DNA of 64,000 nucleotides from an uncultured Ruminococcus sp. (GTDB lineage: Bacteria; Bacillota; Clostridia; Oscillospirales; Acutalibacteraceae). A program made the position numbers and the translations under genes. Below the pieces are notes generated by a model that did not search any database, was not told the origin of the DNA, and was given only the letters and a program-made list of their open reading frames with translations. The stretch covers positions 1-64,000 of the forward strand of contig CALYBM010000008.1 of NCBI GenBank assembly GCA_944412525.1. The letters run 5' to 3'. Numbering within the stretch: the stretch's first letter is position 1; every line of letters starts with the position of its first letter. Shown here in pieces: positions 16,141 through 25,663 of the stretch.

Positions 16141-16563
16141 CTATTTATTCTCTATAAGCGCAAACGAAAGCTCGGCACTTACGCAAAGCTTTCCGTTGAC
16201 ATATCCCTTGGCGTCAATAAAATAGAATGCACCTCTGCTTCTTGTCAATGTGCATACGCTCTCAAGAGTATCACCCGGTTTAACGGGATTTTTAAATTTA
16301 ACATTGTTCATTTTTGTAAAATAAGGCGTACAGTTTTTAACCTTGTCCGCAAGCAAACAGCAGCTTGCCTGTCCCATCATCTCGCAGAGTATTACACCCG
16401 GAACAACAGGGTTTCCGGGAAAGTGTCCCTGCAAAAAGAACTCATCGCCCTTAATTGTATATCTTCCCTTGGCCGTATTTTCGTCAACGCTTTCGGCTTC
16501 TTCAACAAGCAGCATGTTGTCACGGTGGGGGAGTATTTTCTTGATTTCTTCCTGATTAAGCAT
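16141..16563 (-). CDS. fabZ: 3-hydroxyacyl-ACP dehydratase
   Basis: 140 residues from the ATG at 16563 (MLNQEEIKKILPHRD), preceded by AAGGAGA; the longer frame from 16590 is rejected. Hot-dog fold enzyme that dehydrates 3-hydroxyacyl-ACP. The signature 'LPHRDNMLLVEEA' is followed by 'GHFPGNPVVPGVILCEMMGQ', which holds the catalytic His and Glu. No FabA-type or FabN-type isomerase features can be told apart by eye, so the gene could also make unsaturated chains if it is FabN-like. It sits between accB and accC. Confidence 0.95.
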   Translation of the reverse strand: MLNQEEIKKILPHRDNMLLVEEAESVDENTAKGRYTIKGDEFFLQGHFPGNPVVPGVILCEMMGQASCCLLADKVKNCTPYFTKMNNVKFKNPVKPGDTLESVCTLTRSRGAFYFIDAKGYVNGKLCVSAELSFALIENK

Positions 16564-16676
16564 ATATATTTCTCCTTGAAATATCTGCATACCGACTATA
16601 TATTGTTCAGAGTCTTTGATTCTGTGCGGTCAGCATTAATATTTTGGTAAATTAGTTTATTTTAGGATATAATAAA

Positions 16677-17126
16677 TCAGTTTATTTTAAACAGAGGTTG
16701 ACCGTACTCAACAAGGTCTCCGTCATTAACGAGAATTTCAGCGATTTCGCCGTCCTCTTCAGCCTGAATTTCGTTCATACACTTCATAGCTTCAATAATG
16801 CAGACAACATCGCCCTTTTTTACCTTTTGACCCACGCTTACAAACGGAGTTTTTCCGGGAGCCGAAGCGGCATAGAAAACACCTACTATGGGTGCGTCGA
16901 TAGTTTTTGAGCTATCCGACACAGCAGGCGGAGCAGCTGCCTCTTTTGCGGGAGCGGCGGTTGCAACGGGTGCAGCTGCGGCAGGAACCGTATTGACAAT
17001 CTGCTGTACAGGCTGTGCCTTTTCAAGATAAATTTTTGACCCGTCCTCTTTTTGTATTTCCAAAACAGAAAGAGATGAGTCCTCAAGAACCTTAATAAAC
17101 TCTTTTATTTCATCTATATTATACAT
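16677..17126 (-). CDS. accB: Biotin carboxyl carrier protein of acetyl-CoA carboxylase
   Basis: 149 residues. N-terminal segment '[21 protein letters not shown]', an Ala/Pro/Val-rich linker (about 40-75), and the C-terminal biotinyl domain '[19 protein letters not shown]', '[20 protein letters not shown]', 'YGQPLFKI'. The biotinylated Lys is in 'EAMKC'; the following residue is Cys instead of the usual Met or Leu, a mild variant. GAAAGG lies before the ATG. It is 18 bases downstream of fabF, and a 113-base gap separates it from fabZ. Confidence 0.97.
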   Translation of the reverse strand: MYNIDEIKEFIKVLEDSSLSVLEIQKEDGSKIYLEKAQPVQQIVNTVPAAAAPVATAAPAKEAAAPPAVSDSSKTIDAPIVGVFYAASAPGKTPFVSVGQKVKKGDVVCIIEAMKCMNEIQAEEDGEIAEILVNDGDLVEYGQPLFKIN

Positions 17127-17144
17127 ATGTTACGCCCTTTCAGA

Positions 17145-18374
17145 TTAAATCTTTTTGAACACAACGCAAGCGTCGTGACCGCCGAAGCCGAGGTTTGTTG
17201 AAGCGGCAACATTTATGCTGCGCTTAACAGCTTTATTAGGTGTGTAATTAAGGTCAAGGCCCTCATCAGGCTGATCAAGGTTAATTGTGGGAGGAATTAT
17301 ACCGTCATCAAGCGCCTTGATCGCAGCAATGGCCTCTACTGCACCTGTAGCACCGAGCATATGACCTGTCATAGACTTAGTTGAGCTTATATTAGCATCA
17401 TACGCCTTTTCTCCGAGAGCTGTTTTAATCGCCATTGTTTCGGTCATATCGTTAAGGTGCGTGCTCGTTCCGTGAGCATTGATATAGATTTCTGCATCGT
17501 CCGAAACCTTTGCTTCCGCAAAAGCAATTTTAATTGCTCTTGCAAGTCCTGCACCATCCGGATCCGGTGCGGTAACATGGTATGCGTCACAGGTATTGCC
17601 GTATCCGCAGAACTCAGCGTAAATTTTTGCACCTCTTGCCTTTGCGTGCTCATACTCTTCAAGAATAAGCATACCTGCACCGTCAGCCATAACAAAGCCG
17701 TCACGGTCCTTATCAAACGGGCGAGAAGCTTTCTTGGGGTCGGGGTTAGTTGAAAGAGCCTTTATATTCTGAAAGCCCGCAATCGTAAGCGGTGATATGA
17801 CAGCTTCCGTACCGCCTGCTATTACTGCGTCAACATATCCGTCCTTTACGGCATGGAATGCCTCGCCTATTGAGTTTGTGCCCGTAGCACAAGCACTCAT
17901 AACAGACAGAGAAGCACCCTTTGCCTTAAATCTGATAGCTACATTGCCCGTTGCGATATTACCGATCATCATCGGGATAAAGAAAGGAGACACTTTTCTT
18001 GCACCGCCGTGCTCCATTGCCAATGTATTTTTTTCAAATGTATGAAGTCCGCCGATTCCGGCACCTATATATACTCCGAAACGGTCTTCATCAATATTGC
18101 CCATAATTTTGCTGTCATCAACAGCCTGCTGCGCAGCCGCGATGGCGTACTGAGAATATAGGTCAAGCTTTCTTATCTCTTTTTTTTCTATATACTTTTC
18201 GGCGTCAAAATTCTTTATTGTTCCCGCTATGTGAACCTTTAGCTCGCTTGTATCGAAATCAGTGATTGTTTCAATTCCGCAAACGCCGTCGGTAAGATTT
18301 TTCCACATTGTGTCAACATCATTGCCGACAGGAGTTATCGCACCCAATCCTGTTACTACTACTCTTCTGCTCAT
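17145..18374 (-). CDS. fabF: 3-oxoacyl-ACP synthase II
   Basis: 409 residues, full-length KAS II that elongates acyl-ACP with malonyl-ACP. Catalytic Cys in 'SACATGTNSIGEA' (about 163), His in 'NAHGTSTHLNDMTE' (about 303) and His in 'SMTGHMLGATGA' (about 339). It starts 'MSRRVVVTGLGAITPVGND' after GGAGGTAATT. No fabH (KAS III) is present in the cluster, so the initiation enzyme must be elsewhere. Confidence 0.98.
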   Translation of the reverse strand: MSRRVVVTGLGAITPVGNDVDTMWKNLTDGVCGIETITDFDTSELKVHIAGTIKNFDAEKYIEKKEIRKLDLYSQYAIAAAQQAVDDSKIMGNIDEDRFGVYIGAGIGGLHTFEKNTLAMEHGGARKVSPFFIPMMIGNIATGNVAIRFKAKGASLSVMSACATGTNSIGEAFHAVKDGYVDAVIAGGTEAVISPLTIAGFQNIKALSTNPDPKKASRPFDKDRDGFVMADGAGMLILEEYEHAKARGAKIYAEFCGYGNTCDAYHVTAPDPDGAGLARAIKIAFAEAKVSDDAEIYINAHGTSTHLNDMTETMAIKTALGEKAYDANISSTKSMTGHMLGATGAVEAIAAIKALDDGIIPPTINLDQPDEGLDLNYTPNKAVKRSINVAASTNLGFGGHDACVVFKKI

Positions 18375-18461
18375 AATTACCTCCGATTTAAGTATCCGTA
18401 AATTAAATGTTACGAAAGGCTGTGTGTGGCTGAAATCATCAAAAGCAAATGCATTCCCGCA

Positions 18462-19205
18462 TCACATTGCGAGTCCGCCGTCAACCTTAATAACCTCTCC
18501 CGTCACATAGGCAGCCTCATCCGAGCAAAGGAATGCTACAACATTTGCAACATCCTCAGTTGTGCCGATGCGCTTTGCCGGAATTTGTGCTTTCATAGCG
18601 TCCTTAACCTTGTCGGAAAGAACATTTGTCATTTCCGTGGCTATATAACCTGGTGCAACCGCGTTTACCGTTACTCCTCTGCCTGCAAGCTCTCTTGCGA
18701 CAGATTTCGTAAGTCCTATAATGCCCGCCTTTGACGCTGAGTAATTAGCTTGTCCAGCATTTCCCATAATTCCGACAACGGAAGATGTGCTTACAATTCT
18801 GCCGTAGCGTTTTTTCATAAAATGCTTGTAGGTGTGCTTTATCATATTAAATGTACCCTTGAGATTTACATTTATGACTGCGTCAAAATCCTTTTCGTCC
18901 ATATTGAGCACAAGCTTGTCACGGGTAATTCCTGCATTGTTGATAAGAATATCAATGCCGCCGAAATCCTCGATAATTTTTTCGACAACATCTTTAGACG
19001 CTTCAAAGTCCGACACATCGCAAAAATACTGTTCTACCTTTGTGCCGTACTGCAAAAGTTCTTCCTTTGCCTTTACGCCCTCGCTCTCATCGCCGACATA
19101 AAGGATCGCAATGTTTGCTCCTCCCTTTGCAAGCTTTGTAGCAATTTCAAGTCCTATTCCTCTTGAACCGCCCGTTACTACGGCCGTTTTATTTGTAAAA
19201 TCCAT
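18462..19205 (-). CDS. fabG: 3-oxoacyl-ACP reductase
   Basis: 247 residues from the ATG at 19205 (MDFTNKTAVVTGG), after GGAGGTAAATATT; the frame from 19241 adds an unlikely extension. Short-chain dehydrogenase: 'VTGGSRGIGLEIA' cofactor loop, 'NNAGITRDKLVLNMDE', catalytic Ser in 'STSSVVG', 'NYSASKAGIIGLTKSVAREL' with Tyr and Lys, and the ending 'YVTGEVIKVDGGLAM'. It reduces 3-oxoacyl-ACP with NADPH. Confidence 0.97.
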   Translation of the reverse strand: MDFTNKTAVVTGGSRGIGLEIATKLAKGGANIAILYVGDESEGVKAKEELLQYGTKVEQYFCDVSDFEASKDVVEKIIEDFGGIDILINNAGITRDKLVLNMDEKDFDAVINVNLKGTFNMIKHTYKHFMKKRYGRIVSTSSVVGIMGNAGQANYSASKAGIIGLTKSVARELAGRGVTVNAVAPGYIATEMTNVLSDKVKDAMKAQIPAKRIGTTEDVANVVAFLCSDEAAYVTGEVIKVDGGLAM

Positions 19206-19302
19206 AATATTTACCTCCGAATACCGACTGACTGTCAGCACACATTTTTAAGCATTTTTAAGCATTTTCAAATTTTCTCTTATTTGATTCAAATAATATT
19301 TC

Positions 19303-20205
19303 TTATATTTCCAACGCCTCAATGTCAGCGGGAGTTTCAACCTTGAACGCTTTAACATCGGGATTAATTCTCTTAATAAGTCCTGTCAGCGTTTTACCCA
19401 CACCGACCTCGATAAATGTATCTACTCCGTCTGCAACCATATTTTCAATAATGGACTGCCATCTTACGGGGCTTTCAACCTGTGCCTTTACAAGTGCCTT
19501 AAAATCGCCCTCATAAGGCTTTGCGGTCACATCGGAATAAATAACGGTTTCGGGATCTGAAAAATCTACATCTTTCATATATTCTTCAAGTCCCTTTGCA
19601 GCCTCTGCCATAAACGGAGAATGAAATGCTCCGCTTACTGCAAGAAGCTTCGCTCTTCCGCCCTCATTCTTTACCGCCTCGCAAAATGCGTCTGCGTTTT
19701 TGCTTGTGGTAGCGACAACCGTCTGTGCGGGAGAATTATAATTTACGGGATATGTTCTGTCAAAACCTTTGCAAATTTCCTCGATTTTTTCGGCAGGCAG
19801 CTTCATGACAGCAGCCATTGCACCCGGATTTTCATTTGCCGCCTTGTCCATAAGCTCGCCTCTTTTGCAAACAAGCTTAAACGCCTCTTCGTCAGAAAGC
19901 GTTTTTGAAAAAGCAAGAGCAGCTATTTCGCCGAGTGAAAATCCCGCAACACAATCGGGTTTGATTCCCTTTTCAACAACTGCATAGGCAGCCGCAAGAT
20001 CTACGGTAAAAACACAAGGCTGAGTATTTACCGTTTTGCAAAGCTCCTCTGCACTGCCCTCAAAGCACTGCTTAGATGTGTTTGCTCTTATGCCGTCTGC
20101 CATATCGAAAACTGCTTTTGCCGCAGGAGAAGCCTCATAAAGCTCCTTGCCCATTCCGCTGTACTGTGCGCCCTGTCCTGAAAAAACAAATGCTATTTTA
20201 CCCAT
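19303..20205 (-). CDS. fabD: Malonyl-CoA:ACP transacylase
   Basis: 300 residues. It moves malonyl from CoA to ACP. 'FVFSGQGAQYSGMGKELYE' at the N-terminus, nucleophile Ser in 'AGFSLGEIAAL' (the common His of GHSLGE is Phe), 'SGAFHSPFMAEAAKGL' with catalytic His, and 'QVESPVRWQSIIENM'. The start overlaps the end of fabK by 13 bases, so translation is coupled. Confidence 0.97.
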   Translation of the reverse strand: MGKIAFVFSGQGAQYSGMGKELYEASPAAKAVFDMADGIRANTSKQCFEGSAEELCKTVNTQPCVFTVDLAAAYAVVEKGIKPDCVAGFSLGEIAALAFSKTLSDEEAFKLVCKRGELMDKAANENPGAMAAVMKLPAEKIEEICKGFDRTYPVNYNSPAQTVVATTSKNADAFCEAVKNEGGRAKLLAVSGAFHSPFMAEAAKGLEEYMKDVDFSDPETVIYSDVTAKPYEGDFKALVKAQVESPVRWQSIIENMVADGVDTFIEVGVGKTLTGLIKRINPDVKAFKVETPADIEALEI

Positions 20206-21143
20206 TTTGTCGCTCCGTTCAATACTTCTTCCGCCTGTGTAAACATCTCAACAATCATTTCACGGGCAGTCTGTTCCTTTTTAACCATAGCCGCAACCTG
20301 ACCTGCAAGAACAGTTCCGTTTGATACATCTCCCTCTCTTGCAGCGAGTCTGAGCGTGCCTATACCCATCTTTTCGAGATCTTCATCCGAAAACTCCGAT
20401 GAGTTGTACTCTGCCTTTGTATATTCACGGGTAAAAGCGTTTCTGATTGAACGAACGGGGTGACCGAGTCTTTTTCCTGTCACTACCGTGTCAATATCCT
20501 TAGCCTTTATAATCTTATCCTTATACGCCTGAGCTATCGTACATTCCTTTGCGACGAGGAATCTTGTTCCTACCTGAACGCCTACTGCCCCCAGCATAAA
20601 TGCCGCAGCTATCTGTCTTCCGTCCGCAATACCGCCGGCTGCAATTACAGGGATAGAAACAGCGTCAACAACCTGGGGCACAAGTGCCATTGTAGTAAGA
20701 TCGCCTACATGACCGCCTGACTCTCCGCCCTCAGCGATAACAGCAAACGCACCGTTCTTTTCCATTTTTCTTGCAAGAGCAACGCTCGGAATAACCGGAA
20801 TGACCTTGATTCCTGCCTCAAGCCATTTCGGCATATACTTGCCGGGATTACCTGCACCCGTAGTTACAACCTTGACGCCCTCTTCAACTACAACATCGGC
20901 AACTTCCTGTGCAAAAGGGCTCATAAGCATTATGTTTACGCCGAAAGGCTTGTCTGTAAGTTCCTTACACTTGCGTATTTCCTCACGGAGCTGTTCGCCG
21001 TTTGAGTTCATTGCCGCAATAAGTCCGAGTCCGCCCGCATTGGAAACACCTGCTGCGAGAGAAGCGTCAGCAACCCAAGCCATTCCTCCCTGAAAAATAG
21101 GAAACTCAAGTCCGAGGGACTGGTCGATAACGGTAGAAATCAT
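20193..21143 (-). CDS. fabK: Enoyl-ACP reductase II (FMN-dependent)
   Basis: 316 residues from the ATG at 21143 (MISTVIDQSLG), after AAAAGGAGAATATAC. TIM-barrel FMN enzyme: 'FPIFQGGMAWVADASLAAGV', 'NAGGLGLIAAMN', 'FGVNIMLMSPF', 'AEGGESGGHVGDLTTMALV', 'IPVIAAGGIADGRQIAAAFM', 'LGAVGVQVGTRFLV'. This replaces FabI as the enoyl reductase, as in streptococci and many clostridia. It is the first gene of the operon, with the promoter at 21271-21299. Confidence 0.95.
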   Translation of the reverse strand: MISTVIDQSLGLEFPIFQGGMAWVADASLAAGVSNAGGLGLIAAMNSNGEQLREEIRKCKELTDKPFGVNIMLMSPFAQEVADVVVEEGVKVVTTGAGNPGKYMPKWLEAGIKVIPVIPSVALARKMEKNGAFAVIAEGGESGGHVGDLTTMALVPQVVDAVSIPVIAAGGIADGRQIAAAFMLGAVGVQVGTRFLVAKECTIAQAYKDKIIKAKDIDTVVTGKRLGHPVRSIRNAFTREYTKAEYNSSEFSDEDLEKMGIGTLRLAAREGDVSNGTVLAGQVAAMVKKEQTAREMIVEMFTQAEEVLNGATKWVK

Positions 21144-21243
21144 ATGTATATTCTCCTTTTCTGCATAATAATGCGGTTTATCAGAACAATAAGCCAGCAA
21201 GATTTCATCAAAATAATGAAATCACAAAAACCGCATTTATCAA

Positions 21244-21269
21244 AATTTAATACTATGGCATATTAAATT
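21244..21269. promoter_or_regulatory. Operator-like palindrome at the fab promoter
   Basis: Perfect 9-bp inverted arms AATTTAATA (21244-21252) and TATTAAATT (21261-21269), with an 8-base centre. They lie immediately downstream of the -10 box and over the expected start of transcription. A bound repressor would block initiation. The regulator is unknown. Confidence 0.55.
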
Positions 21270-21270
21270 A

Positions 21271-21299
21271 ATAGTACAGCAAAAGAGCCTAAAAGTCAA
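21271..21299 (-). promoter_or_regulatory. Promoter of the fab-acc operon
   Basis: Minus strand: TTGACT (21294-21299), 17-base spacer, TACTAT (21271-21276). It gives a leader of about 120 bases before fabK. Confidence 0.75.
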
Positions 21300-21330
21300 T
21301 ATATATGTTTAATTTTTAACTTATAATGCC

Positions 21331-21648
21331 TTAGCTGCAAAAATCCTCCAATGATTTTTGCAAATTTTTTTCTCCCTCTATCTCAATTCCTTTTTCAAGC
21401 AGCATAATATCTCCCTTTGGCAGAGAACTTACAAGTGTATCTGTTTGAATATAGGGAGCCTGCTCACCCTTTTTGTATACTACTATGCGGTTGTTTTCGG
21501 CTTTCATTATATAAATATCCGCAGTTTCGCTTTTATACTCGGTATTTGTGCTGACACTCGCTTTAACCGACGCAGAGGGAGCGGCGTAAACACTTGTAAA
21601 CAGGCATGCCATTAAGATTACTCCCGTTATAAGCACGAGCTTTTTCAT
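21331..21648 (-). CDS. Small secreted protein, BofC C-terminal-like
   Basis: 105 residues with a clear signal peptide (about 1-23, 'LVLITGVILMACLFTSVYAAP'-type) and a mature part of about 80 residues. The pattern 'YIMKAENNRIVVYKKGEQAP', 'DTLVSSLPKGDIMLLEKGIE' resembles the C-terminal domain of BofC-like proteins, known from sporulation control in Bacillus and found alone in many clostridia. No sporulation gene lies beside it. It diverges from the PBP gene, so a cell-envelope role is possible. Assignment is by recalled pattern. Confidence 0.55.
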   Translation of the reverse strand: MKKLVLITGVILMACLFTSVYAAPSASVKASVSTNTEYKSETADIYIMKAENNRIVVYKKGEQAPYIQTDTLVSSLPKGDIMLLEKGIEIEGEKNLQKSLEDFCS

Positions 21649-21960
21649 AAAATCATTCCTTTATAATCGCTTATCTTAATTTTTAACAAGACCTTTTTAT
21701 TTACGCTTTAATAAAGCTTTACGGATATTTTATCCTTAAAACTGCCGAATATTCACCCTTTTTCATAAAAAAATACCTGTTTATTTGCATATTTTTTAAC
21801 AAAAATTTAATTTAAGATATTTATTTTTTGCTTTTGAGGTGCTATAATATCTATTAATAGTGTACTTTGCTACTCATATAAACAAAATATATATGTTTAC
21901 AGATTTTCATACAGCGTAAGCAATTTGAATGTTGGCAATTTGCCGTCATAAGGAGTAAAT
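21649..21960 (+). promoter_or_regulatory. Intergenic region with extended -10 promoter for the PBP gene
   Basis: About 310 bases between divergent genes, with no gene seen. On the plus strand TGCTATAAT (TATAAT at 21843-21848) is an extended -10 box with a poor -35 (TTTATT, 17 bases upstream), giving a leader of about 110 bases. AAGGAG precedes the ATG at 21961. Confidence 0.5.
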
Positions 21961-24363
21961 ATGCGTAATAAACGAGAAACAGATATAAGCAGATATACTG
22001 ACAGGACTGCTGAATCTGGAAATGTTACAGATAAAACCGAAAGCGGTGTAAAAAGAACCTTTAAGGCGATAGGCAAATTTCTTTTGACAGCCTTTACAAT
22101 CTGTTTTGTTGCTCTTTTTATTACCGGTATTTCGTTTGCAATTTATGTCTTTACGCTTGCATCTGAACCTACGGGAATAGATTTAAAGGCAAAATCTCTT
22201 AATCAGACAAGCTTTATCTACATTAAAGATGATGATACCGGAGAGTTTAAAGAATATCAAACTCTTTACAGCACTGAAAACCGTATTTGGGTTGATAACC
22301 AAAATATCCCGAAGGCAATGAAAGATGCCGTTGTAGCTATTGAGGACAAGCGTTTTTATGACCACCACGGAGTTGACTGGACAAGAACGCTGTCTGCCGT
22401 AGTAAATCTTGCCACGGGTGCGGACACTTACGGCGGTTCAACCATCACTCAGCAGCTCATAAAAAACATTACCGATGACAACGAGGTTTCAATAAACCGT
22501 AAGATTCGTGAAATATGCAAGGCATTAAACCTCGAAAACGAATATACGAAAGATCAGATTCTTGAGGCATATCTCAATGTCGTAAACTTCGGAAATAACT
22601 GTCAGGGCGTTGAAGCTGCCGCACAGCTTTATTTTGACAAAAGCATAACCGACTGTTCTATTGCAGAATGTGCCGCAATAGCAGGAATAACACAAAACCC
22701 ATCTTTGTGGAATCCGCTCGTCTATCCCGAAAACAACAAGGAACGCCGCGAAGTAGTGTTAAGCGAAATGTACGACCAGGGAAAAATCACCAAAGACGAG
22801 TATGATGATGCGATGAAGGAATCCGAAACAATGGAATTTGTAGGATTCCAAAACACGCAGGACGACGATGACGACAGCGGTTATGTGCAAAACTGGTATA
22901 TCGACCAGATGTTTTATGACTTAAAAGAAGATTTAGCCTTGTATTACAACATAAGTGAGGACGCAGCGTCTGAAAAGCTGTATACAGAGGGTCTTAAAAT
23001 CTACTGTGCAATGGACGAAAAAATGCAAAACTATATTGAACAGGAAGCTCAAAATATTGACAAGAGCAGCAACCCCGAACTTCAGATAGGCTCTGTGCTT
23101 ATGGGATTTGACGGCAGAGTTATTGCAACCGTGGGAAGCTCAAAGAAAAAAACACAGGCTCTTGAATGGGACAGAGCGACCCATTCAACACTTCAGCCCG
23201 GTTCTTCAATAAAACCCGTGCTTGTATATCCGTATGCTATTGATAACAAGTTTCTTTACTATTCATCTCTTGTAAACGATGCGCCTGTTGAAAACTGGAG
23301 AAACAGTAAAGGCGAGGTTGTAACCGGACCTGATAATGCTTATGAAGGCTATTTAGGCAACATTTTACTGCCTGACGCAATTGAGCGTTCATCGAACGCA
23401 ACAGCCGTACAGACCTTAAACCTTGTCGGCGGTCCCTCGGTTATTTATGAGCAAGCCGTAACGAAAATGGGATTTAAAAAGCTTTCTGAGCAAGACAGCC
23501 AAAACCTCGGTGCACTTACCATGGGCGGTATGAACGGCGGTGTTTCGGTAAGAGAGATGGCAGCAGCTTACACATTCATGGGCAACGGCGGTCTTTACTA
23601 TGAGCCGTACACCTACTACTATGTGACAGACTCTGAGGATAATATTATAATTGACAACAGAGACGCGATACCGAAGCAGGCTTATTCGGCAGAAACCGCG
23701 TCTATTATGAACAGACTTTTAAACTACAATATGACATATACTCAGCTTTCGCATACAAACGCAAGCTACGCTAAGATAGACGGCTGGGATATTTTAGGCA
23801 AAACAGGTACAACTGATGACAACAAAGACTCTTGGTTCTGCGGACTTTCACCGTACGCAACCCTTGCAACATGGTGCGGATTCGATCAGCCCGACACCAT
23901 AAGCGGTAACGGAGGAACGGTTGCAGCCAAATTCTTTGCAAATATTATGGGCAAATATCTTGAAGACAAGGAGCAAAAGGACTATTCTCTTTCGCCGAAC
24001 CTTGTTGTAGCACAATACAATCCGTACAACGGACTTCTCGTTACAACAGACAACCCGACGGGTAAATACGTCGGATATTACACCGAAGATAATATGCCGG
24101 CAATGGGCGGATATTACTATGATGATAACGGCGGCGATGATTACCGGGACGACGGGGATTCATCATACTATGACTCGTCAGACTCAAACGGTGACGGAGG
24201 CGATGCTGAAAATCCGTCAGGCGGAGACGGTACGGATTCAAGTGTGCCTGCCGATGACAGCCCAAATAATTCGGATGACGGTCAGAGCAGTAATTCTGAC
24301 GGCGGTGAAAACAGCGGCGTTTCCGACGGCGAAGATCCAAACGGAAACGAGCCTGTTGAATAA
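21961..24363 (+). CDS. Class A penicillin-binding protein (bifunctional transglycosylase/transpeptidase)
   Basis: 800 residues. Cytoplasmic N-terminus (1-36), one membrane helix (about 37-64). The GT51 glycosyltransferase domain spans about 100-275: 'VVAIEDKRFYDHHGVDW' with catalytic Glu, 'GGSTITQQLIKN', 'RKIREICKALNLENEYTKD' and 'ILEAYLNVVNFG'. The transpeptidase domain (about 370-680) has SxxK in 'LQPGSSIKPVLV', SxN in 'ERSSNATAV' and KTG in 'LGKTGTTDDNKDSWFCG'. The C-terminal 85 residues are a low-complexity Asp/Gly/Ser/Asn tail, probably outside and unstructured. It polymerises and cross-links peptidoglycan. It is 44 bases from hom but functionally unrelated. Confidence 0.96.
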   Translation: MRNKRETDISRYTDRTAESGNVTDKTESGVKRTFKAIGKFLLTAFTICFVALFITGISFAIYVFTLASEPTGIDLKAKSLNQTSFIYIKDDDTGEFKEYQTLYSTENRIWVDNQNIPKAMKDAVVAIEDKRFYDHHGVDWTRTLSAVVNLATGADTYGGSTITQQLIKNITDDNEVSINRKIREICKALNLENEYTKDQILEAYLNVVNFGNNCQGVEAAAQLYFDKSITDCSIAECAAIAGITQNPSLWNPLVYPENNKERREVVLSEMYDQGKITKDEYDDAMKESETMEFVGFQNTQDDDDDSGYVQNWYIDQMFYDLKEDLALYYNISEDAASEKLYTEGLKIYCAMDEKMQNYIEQEAQNIDKSSNPELQIGSVLMGFDGRVIATVGSSKKKTQALEWDRATHSTLQPGSSIKPVLVYPYAIDNKFLYYSSLVNDAPVENWRNSKGEVVTGPDNAYEGYLGNILLPDAIERSSNATAVQTLNLVGGPSVIYEQAVTKMGFKKLSEQDSQNLGALTMGGMNGGVSVREMAAAYTFMGNGGLYYEPYTYYYVTDSEDNIIIDNRDAIPKQAYSAETASIMNRLLNYNMTYTQLSHTNASYAKIDGWDILGKTGTTDDNKDSWFCGLSPYATLATWCGFDQPDTISGNGGTVAAKFFANIMGKYLEDKEQKDYSLSPNLVVAQYNPYNGLLVTTDNPTGKYVGYYTEDNMPAMGGYYYDDNGGDDYRDDGDSSYYDSSDSNGDGGDAENPSGGDGTDSSVPADDSPNNSDDGQSSNSDGGENSGVSDGEDPNGNEPVE

Positions 24364-24406
24364 ATGCAATTATCATACAAAATAATCTGAAAGGTTAGGT
24401 AAATAT

Positions 24407-25642
24407 ATGGTTTCAGTAGCAATAATGGGACACGGAGTTGTAGGCTCGGGTGTAGCCGAAATTCTCACAACGCACAAACAAAAGCTTTTTGCAAGTCTCG
24501 GTGAAGAAATTTACATTAAGTATATTCTCGACTTGCGTGATTTTCCGGACAGTCCCCTTGCAGACAGATTTACAAAGGATTTTAACGACATTATAAACGA
24601 CCGCGAAGTAAGAGTTGTTGTTGAAGTTATGGGCGGTTTAAACCCTGCCTACGACTATGTAAAGCAATGTTTAAAATCCGGCAAAAGTGTTGTAACCTCA
24701 AACAAAGAGCTTGTTGCTGCTCACGGTGCTGAACTTTTGGAAATTGCAAAGGAAGAAAATGTAAACTTCCTTTTTGAGGCCTCGGTCGGCGGCGGTATTC
24801 CGATTATTCGTCCGATGAGCCAATGTCTTGTAGCCAACATAGTTTATGAAGTTGCGGGAATTCTTAACGGCACAACAAACTTTATTCTGACTAAAATGAT
24901 AGAAGACGGGATGCAGTTTGACGACGCTTTAAAGCTTGCTCAGGATCTCGGCTTTGCAGAAAGAAACCCGGCTGCGGACATTGAAGGTCACGATGCGTGC
25001 CGCAAGATTTGTATTCTTGCATCTCTTGCTTTCGGAAAGCATGTTTACCCTGATTCGGTACATACCGAGGGCATCACAAAAATAACTCTTGAGGATGTCA
25101 GGTATGCCGAAGCATTTAACTGCGTTGTTAAGCTGATCGGCAGAGTAAAGCGTCTTGACAACGGAAAAATAGATATTCTTGTTGCGCCTATGTTTGTGCC
25201 CAAAGTAAGCCAGCTTGCAAACATCGACAACGAGTTTAACGGTATTATGGTAAGAGGCGACTGTACGGGAGATGTTGTGTTCTACGGAAAAGGTGCGGGA
25301 AAGCTTCCTACCGCAAGTGCAGTTGTTGCAGATATTGTGGACTGCTGCAAGCACCTCAAAACAAGGAAATTCCTGTTCTGGGCTGACGGAAATTCAAACA
25401 ATATTATTCCGTTTGAAATGTCAAAAACAGCCGCATATGTCCGTGTTAAGGGAGAGAATGCAATTAAAAAGGCCGAAAAGCTCTTTGGTGCTATCAGCGT
25501 TATCAAAATTGACGGCGTAAGCTCAAACGAGGCTGCATTCGTTACAACAGAATTACCCTATGGAGAAATTATTGATAAAACCGAATCGCTCAAGAAAGAC
25601 GGTGTTGAGGTACTGTCGATAATTCGTATAGGTGATTTATAA
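24407..25642 (+). CDS. hom: Homoserine dehydrogenase
   Basis: 411 residues. It reduces aspartate semialdehyde to homoserine for threonine and methionine. NAD(P) motif 'IMGHGVVGSGVAEIL' at the N-terminus, 'VTSNKELVAAHGAELLEIA', 'FLFEASVGGGIPIIRPM', 'GILNGTTNFILTKMIEDG', 'DIEGHDACRKICILASLAFG'. A C-terminal ACT-like segment ('YVRVKGENAIKKAEKLFGAI') gives likely threonine feedback. It is followed after 21 bases by the aspartate kinase gene, so the first and third steps of the pathway share an operon. The second-step gene asd is not in the window. Confidence 0.97.
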   Translation: MVSVAIMGHGVVGSGVAEILTTHKQKLFASLGEEIYIKYILDLRDFPDSPLADRFTKDFNDIINDREVRVVVEVMGGLNPAYDYVKQCLKSGKSVVTSNKELVAAHGAELLEIAKEENVNFLFEASVGGGIPIIRPMSQCLVANIVYEVAGILNGTTNFILTKMIEDGMQFDDALKLAQDLGFAERNPAADIEGHDACRKICILASLAFGKHVYPDSVHTEGITKITLEDVRYAEAFNCVVKLIGRVKRLDNGKIDILVAPMFVPKVSQLANIDNEFNGIMVRGDCTGDVVFYGKGAGKLPTASAVVADIVDCCKHLKTRKFLFWADGNSNNIIPFEMSKTAAYVRVKGENAIKKAEKLFGAISVIKIDGVSSNEAAFVTTELPYGEIIDKTESLKKDGVEVLSIIRIGDL

Positions 25643-25663
25643 TAAAAGAGGAGTATAGAGTAA

